From the NCBI GenBank assembly GCA_963640685.1, contig CAVIAA010000007.1, positions 1 to 61,221 on the forward strand: a DNA stretch of 61,221 bases. The letters run 5' to 3'. Shown piece by piece: positions 1 to 8,663 of this stretch (its first letter is position 1; each line of letters opens with the position of its first letter). The position numbers and the translations under genes are program-made. This DNA comes from SFEL01 sp963640685. Its GTDB lineage: Bacteria; Bacillota; Clostridia; Christensenellales; CAG-138. The notes below the pieces were generated by a model that worked only from the letters and a program-made list of their open reading frames with translations, was not told where the DNA came from and ran no database searches.

Positions 1-1019
1 TGAAAGAGAAGGCGTGGGATAATGAGATCGTCGGTTACCTTTCTCAGATCCATGAACAGAAGGGAAAGCAGGCACTTTATCTGCGGCAAAGACCTTCCGA
101 TGTTGAGAAGCTGATCGAGATCGCGAAGATTCAGAGTACGGAGTCATCCAATGAGATCGAGGGCATTCGTACTACGGACACGCGCCTGCGACAGCTCATG
201 AGCGAGAAAACGACGCCGCGTACACGTGAAGAGAAGGAAATTGCCGGGTACCGCGATGCGCTGAATACGGTGCATGAGAATTTCGAATACATTCCACTGA
301 CGCCAAACTGTATTCTCCAGCTTCATAAGATCATGTTCAGCCACACGGACAGCGCATTTGGCGGTTCATTCAAAAACGTCCAGAACTATATCAGCGCAAC
401 GACGCCGGACGGAAAGACTTATGCACTTTTTACCCCTCTGGCGCCGTATGAAACGCCGGAGGCTATGCGGGAGCTGTGTGATGCATACAACTTCGCTATC
501 GGTGAAGGCAATGTGGACCCGCTGCTGATCATCCCGTGCTTTATCCACGATTTCCTTTGTATCCATCCGTTTATCGACGGAAACGGCAGGATGTCGCGTC
601 TGCTGACAACGTTGCTGCTCTACCGCAGTGGATATGAGATCGGCAAGTATATCTCGCTGGAAGCCAAAATCGCCCGGACGAAGGAAAACTATTATGACGC
701 GCTGGAAGCCTCACAGACCGGCTGGCACGAGGGCAAGGATGATCCAACCGCATTTATCAAATACCTGCTCGGAACGATCATCGCGGCATACCGTGATTTT
801 GAGGAACGCATGGAACTTGTCTCTGATTCTCCACTCGAAACCGTTCGAAACGCTGTAAAAACCAGAATCGGCAGGTTTACGAAAGCCGAGATTGCAGGGC
901 TTGTCACGTCCATGAGCGCCACGTCGGTGGAACGCCATTTGAGAGCGCTCTGCGCCAGCGGTGAAATCGAAAAGCGCGGCGGCGGACGGTCAACTTACTA
1001 TATCCGAAAGACAATCTGA
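1..1019 (+). CDS. Fic family protein (AMPylase-like), 5' end cut by window edge
   Basis: Fic-domain protein, expected to transfer AMP or another nucleotide moiety to a target protein. The open frame runs from position 3, so the ATG at 198 is internal. The Fic signature HPFIDGNGRMSR is intact (His codon at 564). Upstream of it, SNEIEG (within 150-170) fits the inhibitory helix motif [S/T]xxxE[G/N], so this looks like a self-inhibited Fic whose inhibitory helix precedes the core. The last ~65 residues look like a winged helix-turn-helix, common in stand-alone Fic regulators. The first two bases could be the end of an ATG one base outside the window, but this cannot be decided. Isoleucine is mostly ATC/ATT, unlike the ATA-rich core genes, and IS21/recombinase debris follows directly, which suggests an acquired gene. 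The target is unknown. Confidence 0.88.
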   Translation, partial: KEKAWDNEIVGYLSQIHEQKGKQALYLRQRPSDVEKLIEIAKIQSTESSNEIEGIRTTDTRLRQLMSEKTTPRTREEKEIAGYRDALNTVHENFEYIPLTPNCILQLHKIMFSHTDSAFGGSFKNVQNYISATTPDGKTYALFTPLAPYETPEAMRELCDAYNFAIGEGNVDPLLIIPCFIHDFLCIHPFIDGNGRMSRLLTTLLLYRSGYEIGKYISLEAKIARTKENYYDALEASQTGWHEGKDDPTAFIKYLLGTIIAAYRDFEERMELVSDSPLETVRNAVKTRIGRFTKAEIAGLVTSMSATSVERHLRALCASGEIEKRGGGRSTYYIRKTI

Positions 1020-1057
1020 ACATCAGAAGAGCCCACAGCCACGGGAAACCGTGGCTG

Positions 1058-1537
1058 TTGCCATATATGAAAGGTGGTGATAGGTTATACACCGGCATTG
1101 ATTCCCTCAACAGCGCGGCATTGGAGTGGTTGGATCGAGAGTGCAACGGCACCATCCATGAACACACGCGAAAAGCCCCGCGGGAGTTGTTTCGTGAGGA
1201 ATCCAAGCACCTTGAAAAGGTCCAGACCGAGGATGCCGAAGTGGCAATTCGCGCTGTGTCCGACAAAAATGCCGTGATTTACGGCTGGAGCAAATATGAG
1301 CTGCCGCGTTCGCGGGTCAAACAGTACGATCGGGTCCGTATATCCATGCTCCGGGAGCAGAACAAGCGGTATGCCAATGTTCAAATGAGGAAGATCGTTT
1401 CGCTGGCAAAAAACGTATTCTGTCGGGCAAGTGGAAGCGGCGATTCTGTATTGCCTGTGGGTAAAGATATGCTCGCTCAACGAGATTCAGGAATGCCAGT
1501 CGGCTGCCGCAAAGGGAATTCGATTCGTCGCGGCTGA
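1058..1537 (+). pseudogene. IS21-family transposase IstA, C-terminal remnant
   Basis: The stretch around 1100-1220 encodes ALEWLDRECNGTIHEHTRK followed by PRELFREESKHL, which matches the region after the DDE catalytic core of IS21-family IstA (WL...H..T...P.E.F..E...L). The catalytic core itself is absent. After about 1400 the translation no longer looks like IstA. The frame opens upstream to 1022 with no convincing start or Shine-Dalgarno. No terminal inverted repeats are visible. I read it as a dead fragment left by a deletion, not a working gene. Confidence 0.65.
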
Positions 1538-1740
1538 AGCCGGGAATCGCATGGCAAGTGGAGCAGCTCGAATCTCTGCAATGGATTGAGGAGGAACAAA
1601 ACACCGTCGTCATCGGCAAATGCGACACCGGCAAAACGACGATGGCGGCGCACACCGGACAGCTGGCCCTGAACCGGAGAGAGGCCGTGCATTACTGTAA
1701 TCTTGAAATTGAGAATAGCGCCCTTTTGAGGGCTGAATAT
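1465..1740 (+). pseudogene. IS21-family IstB ATPase, N-terminal remnant
   Basis: Frame 1 from 1465 reads RLPQREFDSSRLKPG, then a Walker A-like GKCDTGKTTMAAHTG at about 1612-1656. This is the layout of IstB, the AAA+ helper of IS21 transposases (usual Walker A GPPGTGKTHLA). The first glycines of the P-loop are replaced, a stop lies just upstream at 1462, and no Walker B region follows. The gene order after the IstA remnant is the normal IS21 order, so both come from one element. The frame stays open into the recombinase fragment. Confidence 0.6.
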
Positions 1741-1854
1741 ATGGGACAAACCCGTTCCCAACGATTTTCCGGAAAGAGCAGCTTTTCCGTGACGTTTCGC
1801 CTACTGGGTAGGGGGAGTCAAATCTCCAGGCCTATTTTACCGGACAACGGTGCA

Positions 1855-2244
1855 GAGCTTGCACTGGAACCGGAGAACAAAGCAGCAATGGAGAGGATCG
1901 ATGAAGAAACCATTCAACTGCAAGAAGCCGCGCTCGCGCTGCATAAGGTAAAGCAGCGGATGGAAATCGAGGCTGTGGAATATGCATCACGGGTCAAAGA
2001 GTACAGTGAGCGCATGAAGGAACTGGAAGCAGAGCGCAATGAGCTGCAAGGAACGGCAGCCAAATATGCCGAGGTCAGGATGTGGCTCGATACCTTCATA
2101 GAGCAAACGATGCAAAGTGATACGCTCACCACGGTTGATGGCACAACCATGAAAATGCTTGTCGACAGGATACACGTCAGGAACGACGGCATTGTGGTCG
2201 AATTCAAATGCGGCGTGGCAATCGAGCAGGAATACGTGAAATGA
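1855..2244 (+). pseudogene. Large serine recombinase, C-terminal remnant
   Basis: Residues from about 1870 onward form a charged coiled coil. The end of the frame reads LVDRIHVRNDGIVVEFKCG followed by VAIEQEYVK, a familiar C-terminus of Firmicute large serine site-specific recombinases. The resolvase catalytic domain and the zinc-ribbon region are missing. The fragment is joined in frame to the IstB remnant, so about 228 codons are open from an ATG-less start at 1558. The junction lies somewhere in 1740-1855 and I cannot place it exactly. It is probably a scar of an excised or deleted integrative element. Confidence 0.65.
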
Positions 2245-2251
2245 GAAAACG

Positions 2252-2287
2252 AACCGCCAGAGGAAAAGGCACATCCTGCTGGCGGTT
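2252..2287 (+). terminator. Hairpin after the recombinase remnant
   Basis: A 9-bp perfect stem, AACCGCCAG (2252-2260) with CTGGCGGTT (2279-2287), has an 18-nt loop and lies eight bases after the stop codon. There is no real T-run behind it, so it is a weak terminator at best. Such hairpins are common at the end of Firmicute recombinase genes. Confidence 0.4.
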
Positions 2288-2340
2288 ATCATTTTGGCGT
2301 TTTTCCATAGGTTTTCGCATCATTACGGCGCTCTTTCACA

Positions 2341-2374
2341 AAAAAGCCTTCGGATTACTTGTCCGAAGGCTTTT
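2341..2374 (-). terminator. Rho-independent terminator of the YkvI-like gene
   Basis: On the minus strand GCCTTCGGA and TCCGAAGGC pair across a 7-nt loop that contains the stop codon of the gene, followed by a run of T. A-rich flanks on both sides mean it may also stop plus-strand transcription. Confidence 0.8.
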
Positions 2375-3440
2375 GCTTTGTATTACGCGCCAAGTACAGC
2401 CGATGCTCTATGAGGAGGAATATGCTGACAAGCCCGACGTAGCCGCAAACGGGGTAGAGTATGCTTATGAGCCGGCTGAAGCCGAACAGGCTGCCGAGCC
2501 AGCATAAGGCGCCGAGAATCACTATGCAGACCCCGCGGCGGCGGGAGAACAGCGCCGAACGCTGGTCGCCGTAGGCGGTAACGGCAACCATAGCCGTAAG
2601 CGAGGTGCCGAACATGCCGAAGAAAAGCGGAACGGAGCAGATATAGCCGAGATAAGGATTTATTCCCGCAGCAACGGAGAGCATCGGAAGCTGCGCGGAT
2701 ACCGAATCCGGGTTCATGGCGAGCGCTGCAAATACCGAAAAGGCTATCGCCCCGAGCACGGCACAGCTTATGCACATTGCCCGACTAACCGTGCTGTCCG
2801 TTGCCCTGCCCGCAAGCTGAGGAAAGACGCATACGGCGCCGAAAAAGTTATATGAAAGATACGTTAGAGCGGATATGAGCCAGCCGCTCAGGAGCGGGTT
2901 GGTATTTGATGCGGGTGAAAGCTCTATCGGTGCGCCGCCATTTTTTATCGCTGCCAGCAGCGCAACAAAAAGCGTGAGTGTCGTAAGGACGGGTACCAGC
3001 GCGGAGAGTGCGCGAAGCATGCCGTCCAGCCCGCGAAATGCGGCGGCGGTTACCGCAGCGCAGAACAGGAGGCTGCCTATCCAGCGGGGAAGACCTATTA
3101 CCTGCTGAAAAAGCGCTCCGCCTCCGGCTGACATAACGATGAACACAGCAAAGGTAAAGAATATTTCAAGAAACGCGAAGACGGCCTTTGCTATCGGCAG
3201 ATCAAAGCGTATTACTACGCTTTCAAAGTCGGCCTTGCCGCAGAGCTTGGTCACCCTGAAGAGCAGTGTGCCCAGCAAACCGAGGGATATGACCGAAAGC
3301 AGCAGCCCGGATATGCCGGCTTTTCCGTACACGCCGAAAAACTGCCAAAGCTCCTGCCCTGACAGGTAGCCGGCGCCGAGGTAGTAACCGCAGTATGAAC
3401 TTGCGAGGCTCAAGGCTGTAATTTTATTTTCGTTTTCCAT
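2355..3440 (-). CDS. YkvI-family membrane protein
   Basis: 361-residue polytopic membrane protein with about ten hydrophobic segments, resembling the uncharacterised YkvI family (distant relatives of APC-type amino acid transporters). The start MENENKITALSLASSYCG leads straight into the first membrane segment, and the early GYYLGAGYLSGQE resembles the first broken helix of LeuT/APC-fold carriers. Substrate unknown. It stands alone on the minus strand, divergent from parE, and ends in its own terminator. No Shine-Dalgarno is seen before the ATG, and a perfect TATAAT sits only about 10 bases upstream, so the mRNA may be leaderless. Confidence 0.75.
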   Translation of the reverse strand: MENENKITALSLASSYCGYYLGAGYLSGQELWQFFGVYGKAGISGLLLSVISLGLLGTLLFRVTKLCGKADFESVVIRFDLPIAKAVFAFLEIFFTFAVFIVMSAGGGALFQQVIGLPRWIGSLLFCAAVTAAAFRGLDGMLRALSALVPVLTTLTLFVALLAAIKNGGAPIELSPASNTNPLLSGWLISALTYLSYNFFGAVCVFPQLAGRATDSTVSRAMCISCAVLGAIAFSVFAALAMNPDSVSAQLPMLSVAAGINPYLGYICSVPLFFGMFGTSLTAMVAVTAYGDQRSALFSRRRGVCIVILGALCWLGSLFGFSRLISILYPVCGYVGLVSIFLLIEHRLYLARNTKQKPSDK

Positions 3441-3449
3441 AGCCGATAT

Positions 3450-3455
3450 ATTATA
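3450..3455 (-). promoter_or_regulatory. -10 element close to the YkvI-like start
   Basis: TATAAT on the minus strand (3455-3450), ten bases before the ATG at 3440. A -35 partner at 16-18 bp is not convincing. If used, transcription would begin almost at the start codon. Confidence 0.4.
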
Positions 3456-3474
3456 TCACAGTATGCTCAAAAGG

Positions 3475-3503
3475 TGTACAAGAATGAGAAGCTGTATTAT
3501 AAT
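3475..3503 (+). promoter_or_regulatory. Promoter of parE-parC
   Basis: TGTACA (3475-3480), 17 bp, then TATAAT (3498-3503). The -35 matches consensus at 4 of 6 and the -10 at 6 of 6. The start codon of parE is 51 bases downstream with a GGAGGGA Shine-Dalgarno. It overlaps the divergent control region of the minus-strand gene. Confidence 0.65.
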
Positions 3504-3554
3504 ATAATGTGGATATGAGTATGAAGTTATACCGTATATTGTAGCGGAGGGACA

Positions 3555-5528
3555 ATGGGAAAGCAGTACGATGTAAGTGATATTAAGGTCATGGAGGGGC
3601 TTGAGGCGGTGCGCATGCGCCCGGGCATGTATATCGGCAGCACCGGCGCAAGAGGCCTTCACCATATGCTTTGGGAGATAGTTGACAATGCGGTGGATGA
3701 GGCGGCAAACGGCTTTGCAGATACCGTTCATGTGACGCTGCACAGGGATAATTCCGTAACGGTCGAGGACAACGGGCGCGGCATACCGGTCGGCATACAC
3801 GAAAAGCTCGGCGTGTCCGGCGTTGAGGTGGTCTTTACCCAGCTTCACGCGGGCGGAAAATTTGACAACGAATCCTATGGCTATTCCGGCGGGCTGCACG
3901 GTGTCGGCGCTTCTGTCGTGAACGCGCTCAGCGAGTACGTTGAGGTGGAGGTCTGTACCGGCGGCAGACTGTATCGCCAGACCTTCCGCAGCTATGAGGA
4001 TGAGGACGGCAGGATACTCTCCGGCCGGCCTATGGCGCCGCTGGAGGAAGCAGGCCGCGTTCGGCGGCAGGGAACAAAGGTGACATTCCTGCCGGATAAA
4101 AGGGTATTTGAAACGCTTGAGATGAACTTTGGCGTAATATCAAAGCGGCTGAAGGAGCTTGCCTACCTGAACCGCGGCGTGGCGTTTTTGCTTACGGATG
4201 AGCGGGAGCGCGGCGGCAAAAAGGAGGTCGAATACCGCTACGAGGGCGGCATAGTAGACTTCGTAAAGTACATTAACGCCGATAAAACGCCGCTGTATGA
4301 CCAGCCTATATATATTTCCGGCAAAAAAGACGGCATATCGGTTGAAATAGCGATACAGCATAACGATGGCTATGCCGAAAGCCTGTTTTCGTATGTGAAC
4401 AACATACCGACGACGGAGGGAGGCACCCACGAAACCGGCTTCAAGGCCGCATTAACAAAGGTGATGAACGACTACTGCCGCAAGGTTGGCGTGCTCAAGG
4501 ACAAGGACCCGTCTCTTTCCGGCGAGGATTTCCGCGAGGGGCTTGCTGCCGTGATATCGTTAAAGATGCACACAGTGCAGTTTGAAGGGCAAACCAAGAC
4601 CAAGCTCGGAAATACCGAGGCGAGGACGGCGGTTGAGTACGTCATAACCGAAAATCTTGCGCCGTATATGGACGACCTGAAGAACGCGGAAACGGCGAAT
4701 AAAATAGCCGAAAAGGCTGCAAAGGCGGCCAAGGTGCGCGAGGCGACCCGCCGCGCAAAGACCATGGCGCGGGAAAAAAGCAAGCTGGAAAACGCGCCGC
4801 TCGTAGGCAAGCTGTCGAGCTGCACGGGACGCAACGCAAAGATAAACGAGCTGTTCATAGTTGAGGGCGATTCCGCGGGCGGCAGCGCAAAGCAGGGCAG
4901 AGACAGGCGATTTCAGGGCATACTGCCGCTTCGCGGCAAGCCGCTCAACGTTGAAAAAAAGCGGCTGGATCAGGTCATTGCAAACGAGGAGTTCCGCTCA
5001 ATAATAACCGCGCTCGGAACCGGCATAGGCGAGGACTTCGATATAACCGGCCTCAAGTACGATAAGATAATAATACTCTCTGATGCGGATCAGGACGGCG
5101 CACATATAAGAGCGATACTGCTCACCTTCTTCTTTCGCTACATGAAGGAACTCATAACCGACGGGCATGTGTATATCGGCCTCCCGCCGCTGTATAAGAT
5201 ACAAAAGGGCAAGGAAGTAAAATATGCCTATTCGGATGCCGAGCTTGCAAAAATGACCAGAGCCACCGGGAAGGGCTATACCTTGCAAAGATATAAGGGG
5301 CTTGGCGAAATGAACCCGGAGCAGCTTTGGGAAACGACTATGAACCCGGAGCACAGGTCGCTCGTTCAGGTAGAGCTTGAGGATGCGGCGGATGTGGATC
5401 ATATAGTTACGCTGCTTATGGGGGACAAGGTAGGCCCGAGAAGGGAGTACATAAGCGAATTTGCAAACTTCAACAAGACGGATACCTTCGAAGAAAAAAT
5501 GACGGCGCGCTCCGCCGCCGAAAGGTAA
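3555..5528 (+). CDS. parE: Type IIA topoisomerase ATPase subunit (ParE; GyrB-like)
   Basis: ATPase/TOPRIM subunit of a type II topoisomerase, 657 residues, the usual ParE/GyrB length. The N-terminal GHKL ATPase contains EGLEAVRMRPGMYIG (14-28) and EIVDNAVDEA, with the Mg/ATP asparagine at N45. A transducer domain follows. The TOPRIM domain carries EGDSAGGSA (about 436-444) and the acidic metal triad SDADQDG (about 509-515), and the C-terminal QRYKGLGEMNP is intact. The start follows GGAGGGA. It lies seven bases before the partner gene, so the two subunits are co-expressed. ParE is preferred over GyrB because the partner has a degenerate GyrA-box, but a second gyrase pair is possible. Confidence 0.9.
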   Translation: MGKQYDVSDIKVMEGLEAVRMRPGMYIGSTGARGLHHMLWEIVDNAVDEAANGFADTVHVTLHRDNSVTVEDNGRGIPVGIHEKLGVSGVEVVFTQLHAGGKFDNESYGYSGGLHGVGASVVNALSEYVEVEVCTGGRLYRQTFRSYEDEDGRILSGRPMAPLEEAGRVRRQGTKVTFLPDKRVFETLEMNFGVISKRLKELAYLNRGVAFLLTDERERGGKKEVEYRYEGGIVDFVKYINADKTPLYDQPIYISGKKDGISVEIAIQHNDGYAESLFSYVNNIPTTEGGTHETGFKAALTKVMNDYCRKVGVLKDKDPSLSGEDFREGLAAVISLKMHTVQFEGQTKTKLGNTEARTAVEYVITENLAPYMDDLKNAETANKIAEKAAKAAKVREATRRAKTMAREKSKLENAPLVGKLSSCTGRNAKINELFIVEGDSAGGSAKQGRDRRFQGILPLRGKPLNVEKKRLDQVIANEEFRSIITALGTGIGEDFDITGLKYDKIIILSDADQDGAHIRAILLTFFFRYMKELITDGHVYIGLPPLYKIQKGKEVKYAYSDAELAKMTRATGKGYTLQRYKGLGEMNPEQLWETTMNPEHRSLVQVELEDAADVDHIVTLLMGDKVGPRREYISEFANFNKTDTFEEKMTARSAAER

Positions 5529-5534
5529 GCACCT

Positions 5535-7949
5535 ATGGCAAAAAAAGACGAACAGATATCCTTTGATGGTCAAACTATAATCACAAAGGGCATGGAGGCA
5601 GTGATGCACGACTCCATGCTGCCGTACGCCGAGTACGTGATAATGGAGCGTGCGCTGCCGAGGATCGAGGACGGGTTGAAGCCGGTTCAGCGGCGCATAC
5701 TTTACACAATGCTGGAGCTTGGCCTTACGCCGGATAAGCCGCACAGGAAAAGCGCAAGGATAGTCGGCGACTGCCTGGGCAAATACCACCCGCACGGCGA
5801 CACCTCGGTATATGACGCGATGGTGCGCATGGCGCAGGATTTCAATATGCAGATGCCAATGGTGGACGGCCACGGAAATTTCGGCAGCGTAGACGGCGAT
5901 TCCGCCGCAGCAATGCGATATACCGAGGCGCGCATGACCCCGGTCGCAATGGAAATGCTCCGGGATCTCGAAAAGGATACGGTGAAATTCAGCCTCAATT
6001 TTGACGATACGCTTAAGGAGCCGGATCTTTTGCCCGGGCGCTTCCCAAACCTGCTGGTAAACGGCTCCTCCGGAATTGCCGTTGGCCTTGCGACCAACAT
6101 ACCTCCGCACAACATGGGCGAGGCGATAGACGCAGCGGTCATGTATATGGACGATCCCGAGGTATCGCTGGATGAGCTGATGAAGGTCATGCCCTGCCCG
6201 GATTTCCCGACCGGCGGATATATTCTGAACTCCGACGAGATACGAGCCGCATATGAAACGGGCAGAGGAAAGCTGACGGTTCGCGCAAAGGCGGAAATCG
6301 AGGAGCAAAAGAACGGCAAGAGGCTCATAGTAGTGACCGAAATGCCGTATCAGGTAAACAAGGCCAAAGCGCTGGAGGGTATACTTCACATAAGCGAGGA
6401 GAAGAAGGCGCTGTTTTCCGGCATAGGCGAAATAAGGGACGAGTCCGACCGCATGGGCATGCGGGCAGTAATTGAGATAAAAAAGGACGCGGATGCCGAA
6501 AAGATACTGCAATATTTATATAAATATTCCGATTTGCAGGTCACCTTTGGCGTAAATATGGTAGCCATTGCAGACGGCAAGCCGCAGACTCTGGGTCTTA
6601 GAGATGTGCTGCGCCATTACATAAAGCATCAGGAAAACGTAGTTACCCGCCGCACTAAGTTCGACCTCGATGCCGCAGAGCGCAGGGAGCATATACTTGA
6701 GGGCCTAATGGTGGCGATCGCCAACATAGACGAGGTGATAGCCCTCATACGCGCCTCAAAGTCTCCAAAGGAGGCCAAGGAAAGTCTCATAAAGCGCTTT
6801 GAGCTCAGCGATATACAGGCGCAGGCGATACTTGACCTCAGGCTGCAAAGGCTCACTAACCTCGAACGTATAGCCATAGAAAAGGAATATAAGGAGGTCG
6901 GCAGGCTGATTAAGGAATACCGCAGCATACTCGCCTCGGAGGATAAGCTGAAGGCGGTAATACGCAGCGAGCTGCTGGAAATAAAGGAAAAATATTCCGT
7001 TCCGCGCCGAACGAAACTCATAGAGGGTGAGGAGGAAATAGTCGTTTCCCGCGAGGATATGATAGTCGTTGATGACGCCGTCGTAGCGCTGCTGTATGGC
7101 GGCAAGATACGCAGGCTGCCGAAGCGAGGGTTTACGCCGGAGGTACTTTCCGCAGAAAAGCCGCTGTTTATTATGGAGACCCGCACGGACAGGCGCATAA
7201 GGCTGTTTACGACACGCGGCAACTGCCTGATACTCGGCGTAGATGAAATACCGGAGGCGAGGCTTACGGCAAAGGCAACCAACCTGAACTCACTCGTTCA
7301 GCTGGAAAAGGATGAGGAAATAGTTGCCTGGTATGACGAGCTGACGCAGGACACGCTGGTGCTCTGTACCGCGCAGGGCAGCGCAAAGCGAACGCTCGGC
7401 TCCGAGTTTGACCTTAGAACAAAAAAGACCGCCGCAATAGCCTTAAAGGACGGCGACAGCCTTATTGCCGCGGAAAAGCAGGATAGCTTGGCGAGCAGCA
7501 TAATAATGATAAGCCGCGGCGCAATGAGCATACGCTTCGAAACGGAGACGGTGCCGGTAATGGGCAGGAGCGCGGCGGGTGTCAAGTGTATGAAGCTGGA
7601 TGAGGGAGACAGGGTGATATTTGCTTCTCAGATAGCGGACGAGGGAGAGATACTCACAATATCCGACAGGGGCTATGCCAAGCGGAGCTTGGTGTTCGAT
7701 TATGAGCTGCAGGGACGCAACGGAAAGGGACTGAAGACCTTTGAGTTCAAAAAGAACGGCTCAAACGGCACGGCAATAGCCGCAGCGCTGTATGTTAAGG
7801 AGCCGTATGACGTAGTGATCCGCCAGTTCCACGGCGCTGAAACGGTAATTAACACCGAAACGGTGCTCATAGAGCCTCGAGCGGGTAAGGGCATGCTCAC
7901 GGTAATGGCGCTGCTGGACGATGTAGTTATCGGCGCAAGAAGAGTTTAA
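5535..7949 (+). CDS. parC: Type IIA topoisomerase DNA-cleaving subunit (ParC; GyrA-like)
   Basis: DNA breakage-reunion subunit, 804 residues. The winged-helix CAP region has HPHGDTSVYD; the quinolone-pocket serine is T90 here and the acidic partner is D94. The catalytic tyrosine is Y129 in RYTEARMTP. A coiled-coil tower follows, then a C-terminal beta-pinwheel. The position of the GyrA-box (QRRGGKG in gyrases) reads QGRNGKG, a degenerate form that favours ParC-type decatenation over supercoiling. Translated right after parE from a well-spaced start. No terminator is evident before the SSB-like gene. Confidence 0.9.
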   Translation: MAKKDEQISFDGQTIITKGMEAVMHDSMLPYAEYVIMERALPRIEDGLKPVQRRILYTMLELGLTPDKPHRKSARIVGDCLGKYHPHGDTSVYDAMVRMAQDFNMQMPMVDGHGNFGSVDGDSAAAMRYTEARMTPVAMEMLRDLEKDTVKFSLNFDDTLKEPDLLPGRFPNLLVNGSSGIAVGLATNIPPHNMGEAIDAAVMYMDDPEVSLDELMKVMPCPDFPTGGYILNSDEIRAAYETGRGKLTVRAKAEIEEQKNGKRLIVVTEMPYQVNKAKALEGILHISEEKKALFSGIGEIRDESDRMGMRAVIEIKKDADAEKILQYLYKYSDLQVTFGVNMVAIADGKPQTLGLRDVLRHYIKHQENVVTRRTKFDLDAAERREHILEGLMVAIANIDEVIALIRASKSPKEAKESLIKRFELSDIQAQAILDLRLQRLTNLERIAIEKEYKEVGRLIKEYRSILASEDKLKAVIRSELLEIKEKYSVPRRTKLIEGEEEIVVSREDMIVVDDAVVALLYGGKIRRLPKRGFTPEVLSAEKPLFIMETRTDRRIRLFTTRGNCLILGVDEIPEARLTAKATNLNSLVQLEKDEEIVAWYDELTQDTLVLCTAQGSAKRTLGSEFDLRTKKTAAIALKDGDSLIAAEKQDSLASSIIMISRGAMSIRFETETVPVMGRSAAGVKCMKLDEGDRVIFASQIADEGEILTISDRGYAKRSLVFDYELQGRNGKGLKTFEFKKNGSNGTAIAAALYVKEPYDVVIRQFHGAETVINTETVLIEPRAGKGMLTVMALLDDVVIGARRV

Positions 7950-8020
7950 GCATAAACAGGGGTACTCACTGAATACCTATACTTATGCCAACGCACATCA
8001 AATAAGTGTCAGGAGTAAGT

Positions 8021-8632
8021 ATGAGAGTATCCAACGATGAAAATTCGGTCTTTGTGAGCGGCACGCTATCCGGCGCGCCTGAGCTGAGCCACAGCTTGTA
8101 CGGAGAGGACTTTTACGCCGCGGAGCTGCTCGTTCCGAGGCTCAGCGGAACTATGGATCACGTCCCGATAACCGTTCCGGGCAAAAGCCTGCAGCTGATA
8201 CCCGAGGCGGGCGGGCGAATAGCGGTATGGGGGCAGCTGCGCACCTATAACAGGCATACCGAGCAGGGGACTCACCTTTTCGTAACGGTGTTTGTAAAGG
8301 ACGCGGAGTCTATGACAGAGGATGAGCTGCCGAGGAACGAGGTGTCGCTCACCGGCTACCTCTGCAAGCCGGCAGTGTTCCGAACCACCCCGTTTTCAAG
8401 GGAAATAGGCGACATGCTCATAGCCTGCAACCGCTCCTTCAACAAGTCGGATTATCTGCCCTGTATAGCCTGGGGCAAGAATGCGAGGGAGGTGAGCGCG
8501 CTGCCGGTGGGCAGCAGGGTATATATACGCGGGCGAATACAGAGCAGACGGTATCAAAAGCAGCTTGAGGACGGCACGACGCAGGACAGGACGGCGCATG
8601 AGGTCTCCTGCTCCGCCGTAGAGCTGATTTGA
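8021..8632 (+). CDS. Tandem OB-fold SSB-like protein
   Basis: 203 residues with two successive single-stranded-DNA-binding OB-fold repeats: one around 8-90 (VFVSGTLSGAPEL...) and one from about 105 (VSLTGYLCKPAVFRTTPFSREIGDMLIACNR... in sense, with the LP-C-IAWGKNA strand and IRGRIQSR). The second repeat matches bacterial SSB better. The acidic tail that normally recruits partners (DDDIPF type) is absent; the protein ends SAVELI. The ATG at 8021 is chosen over an in-frame GTG at 8006 because AGGAG (8011-8015) sits five bases before it. It probably binds ssDNA in a side role, not as the main SSB. Confidence 0.7.
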   Translation: MRVSNDENSVFVSGTLSGAPELSHSLYGEDFYAAELLVPRLSGTMDHVPITVPGKSLQLIPEAGGRIAVWGQLRTYNRHTEQGTHLFVTVFVKDAESMTEDELPRNEVSLTGYLCKPAVFRTTPFSREIGDMLIACNRSFNKSDYLPCIAWGKNAREVSALPVGSRVYIRGRIQSRRYQKQLEDGTTQDRTAHEVSCSAVELI

Positions 8633-8663
8633 AGCATATATTACAGGAGATAAGAACGAACAA

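Noticed and set aside
1030..1055. Stem CAGCCACGG/CCGTGGCTG after the Fic gene as a terminator
   Set aside because: The hairpin is real but lacks a T-run and lies inside the open frame of the IstA remnant.
4998..6512. 504-codon minus-strand open frame
   Set aside because: It lies antisense to parE/parC. Its composition (many Tyr, His, Arg) is that of a mirrored coding frame and it matches no family.
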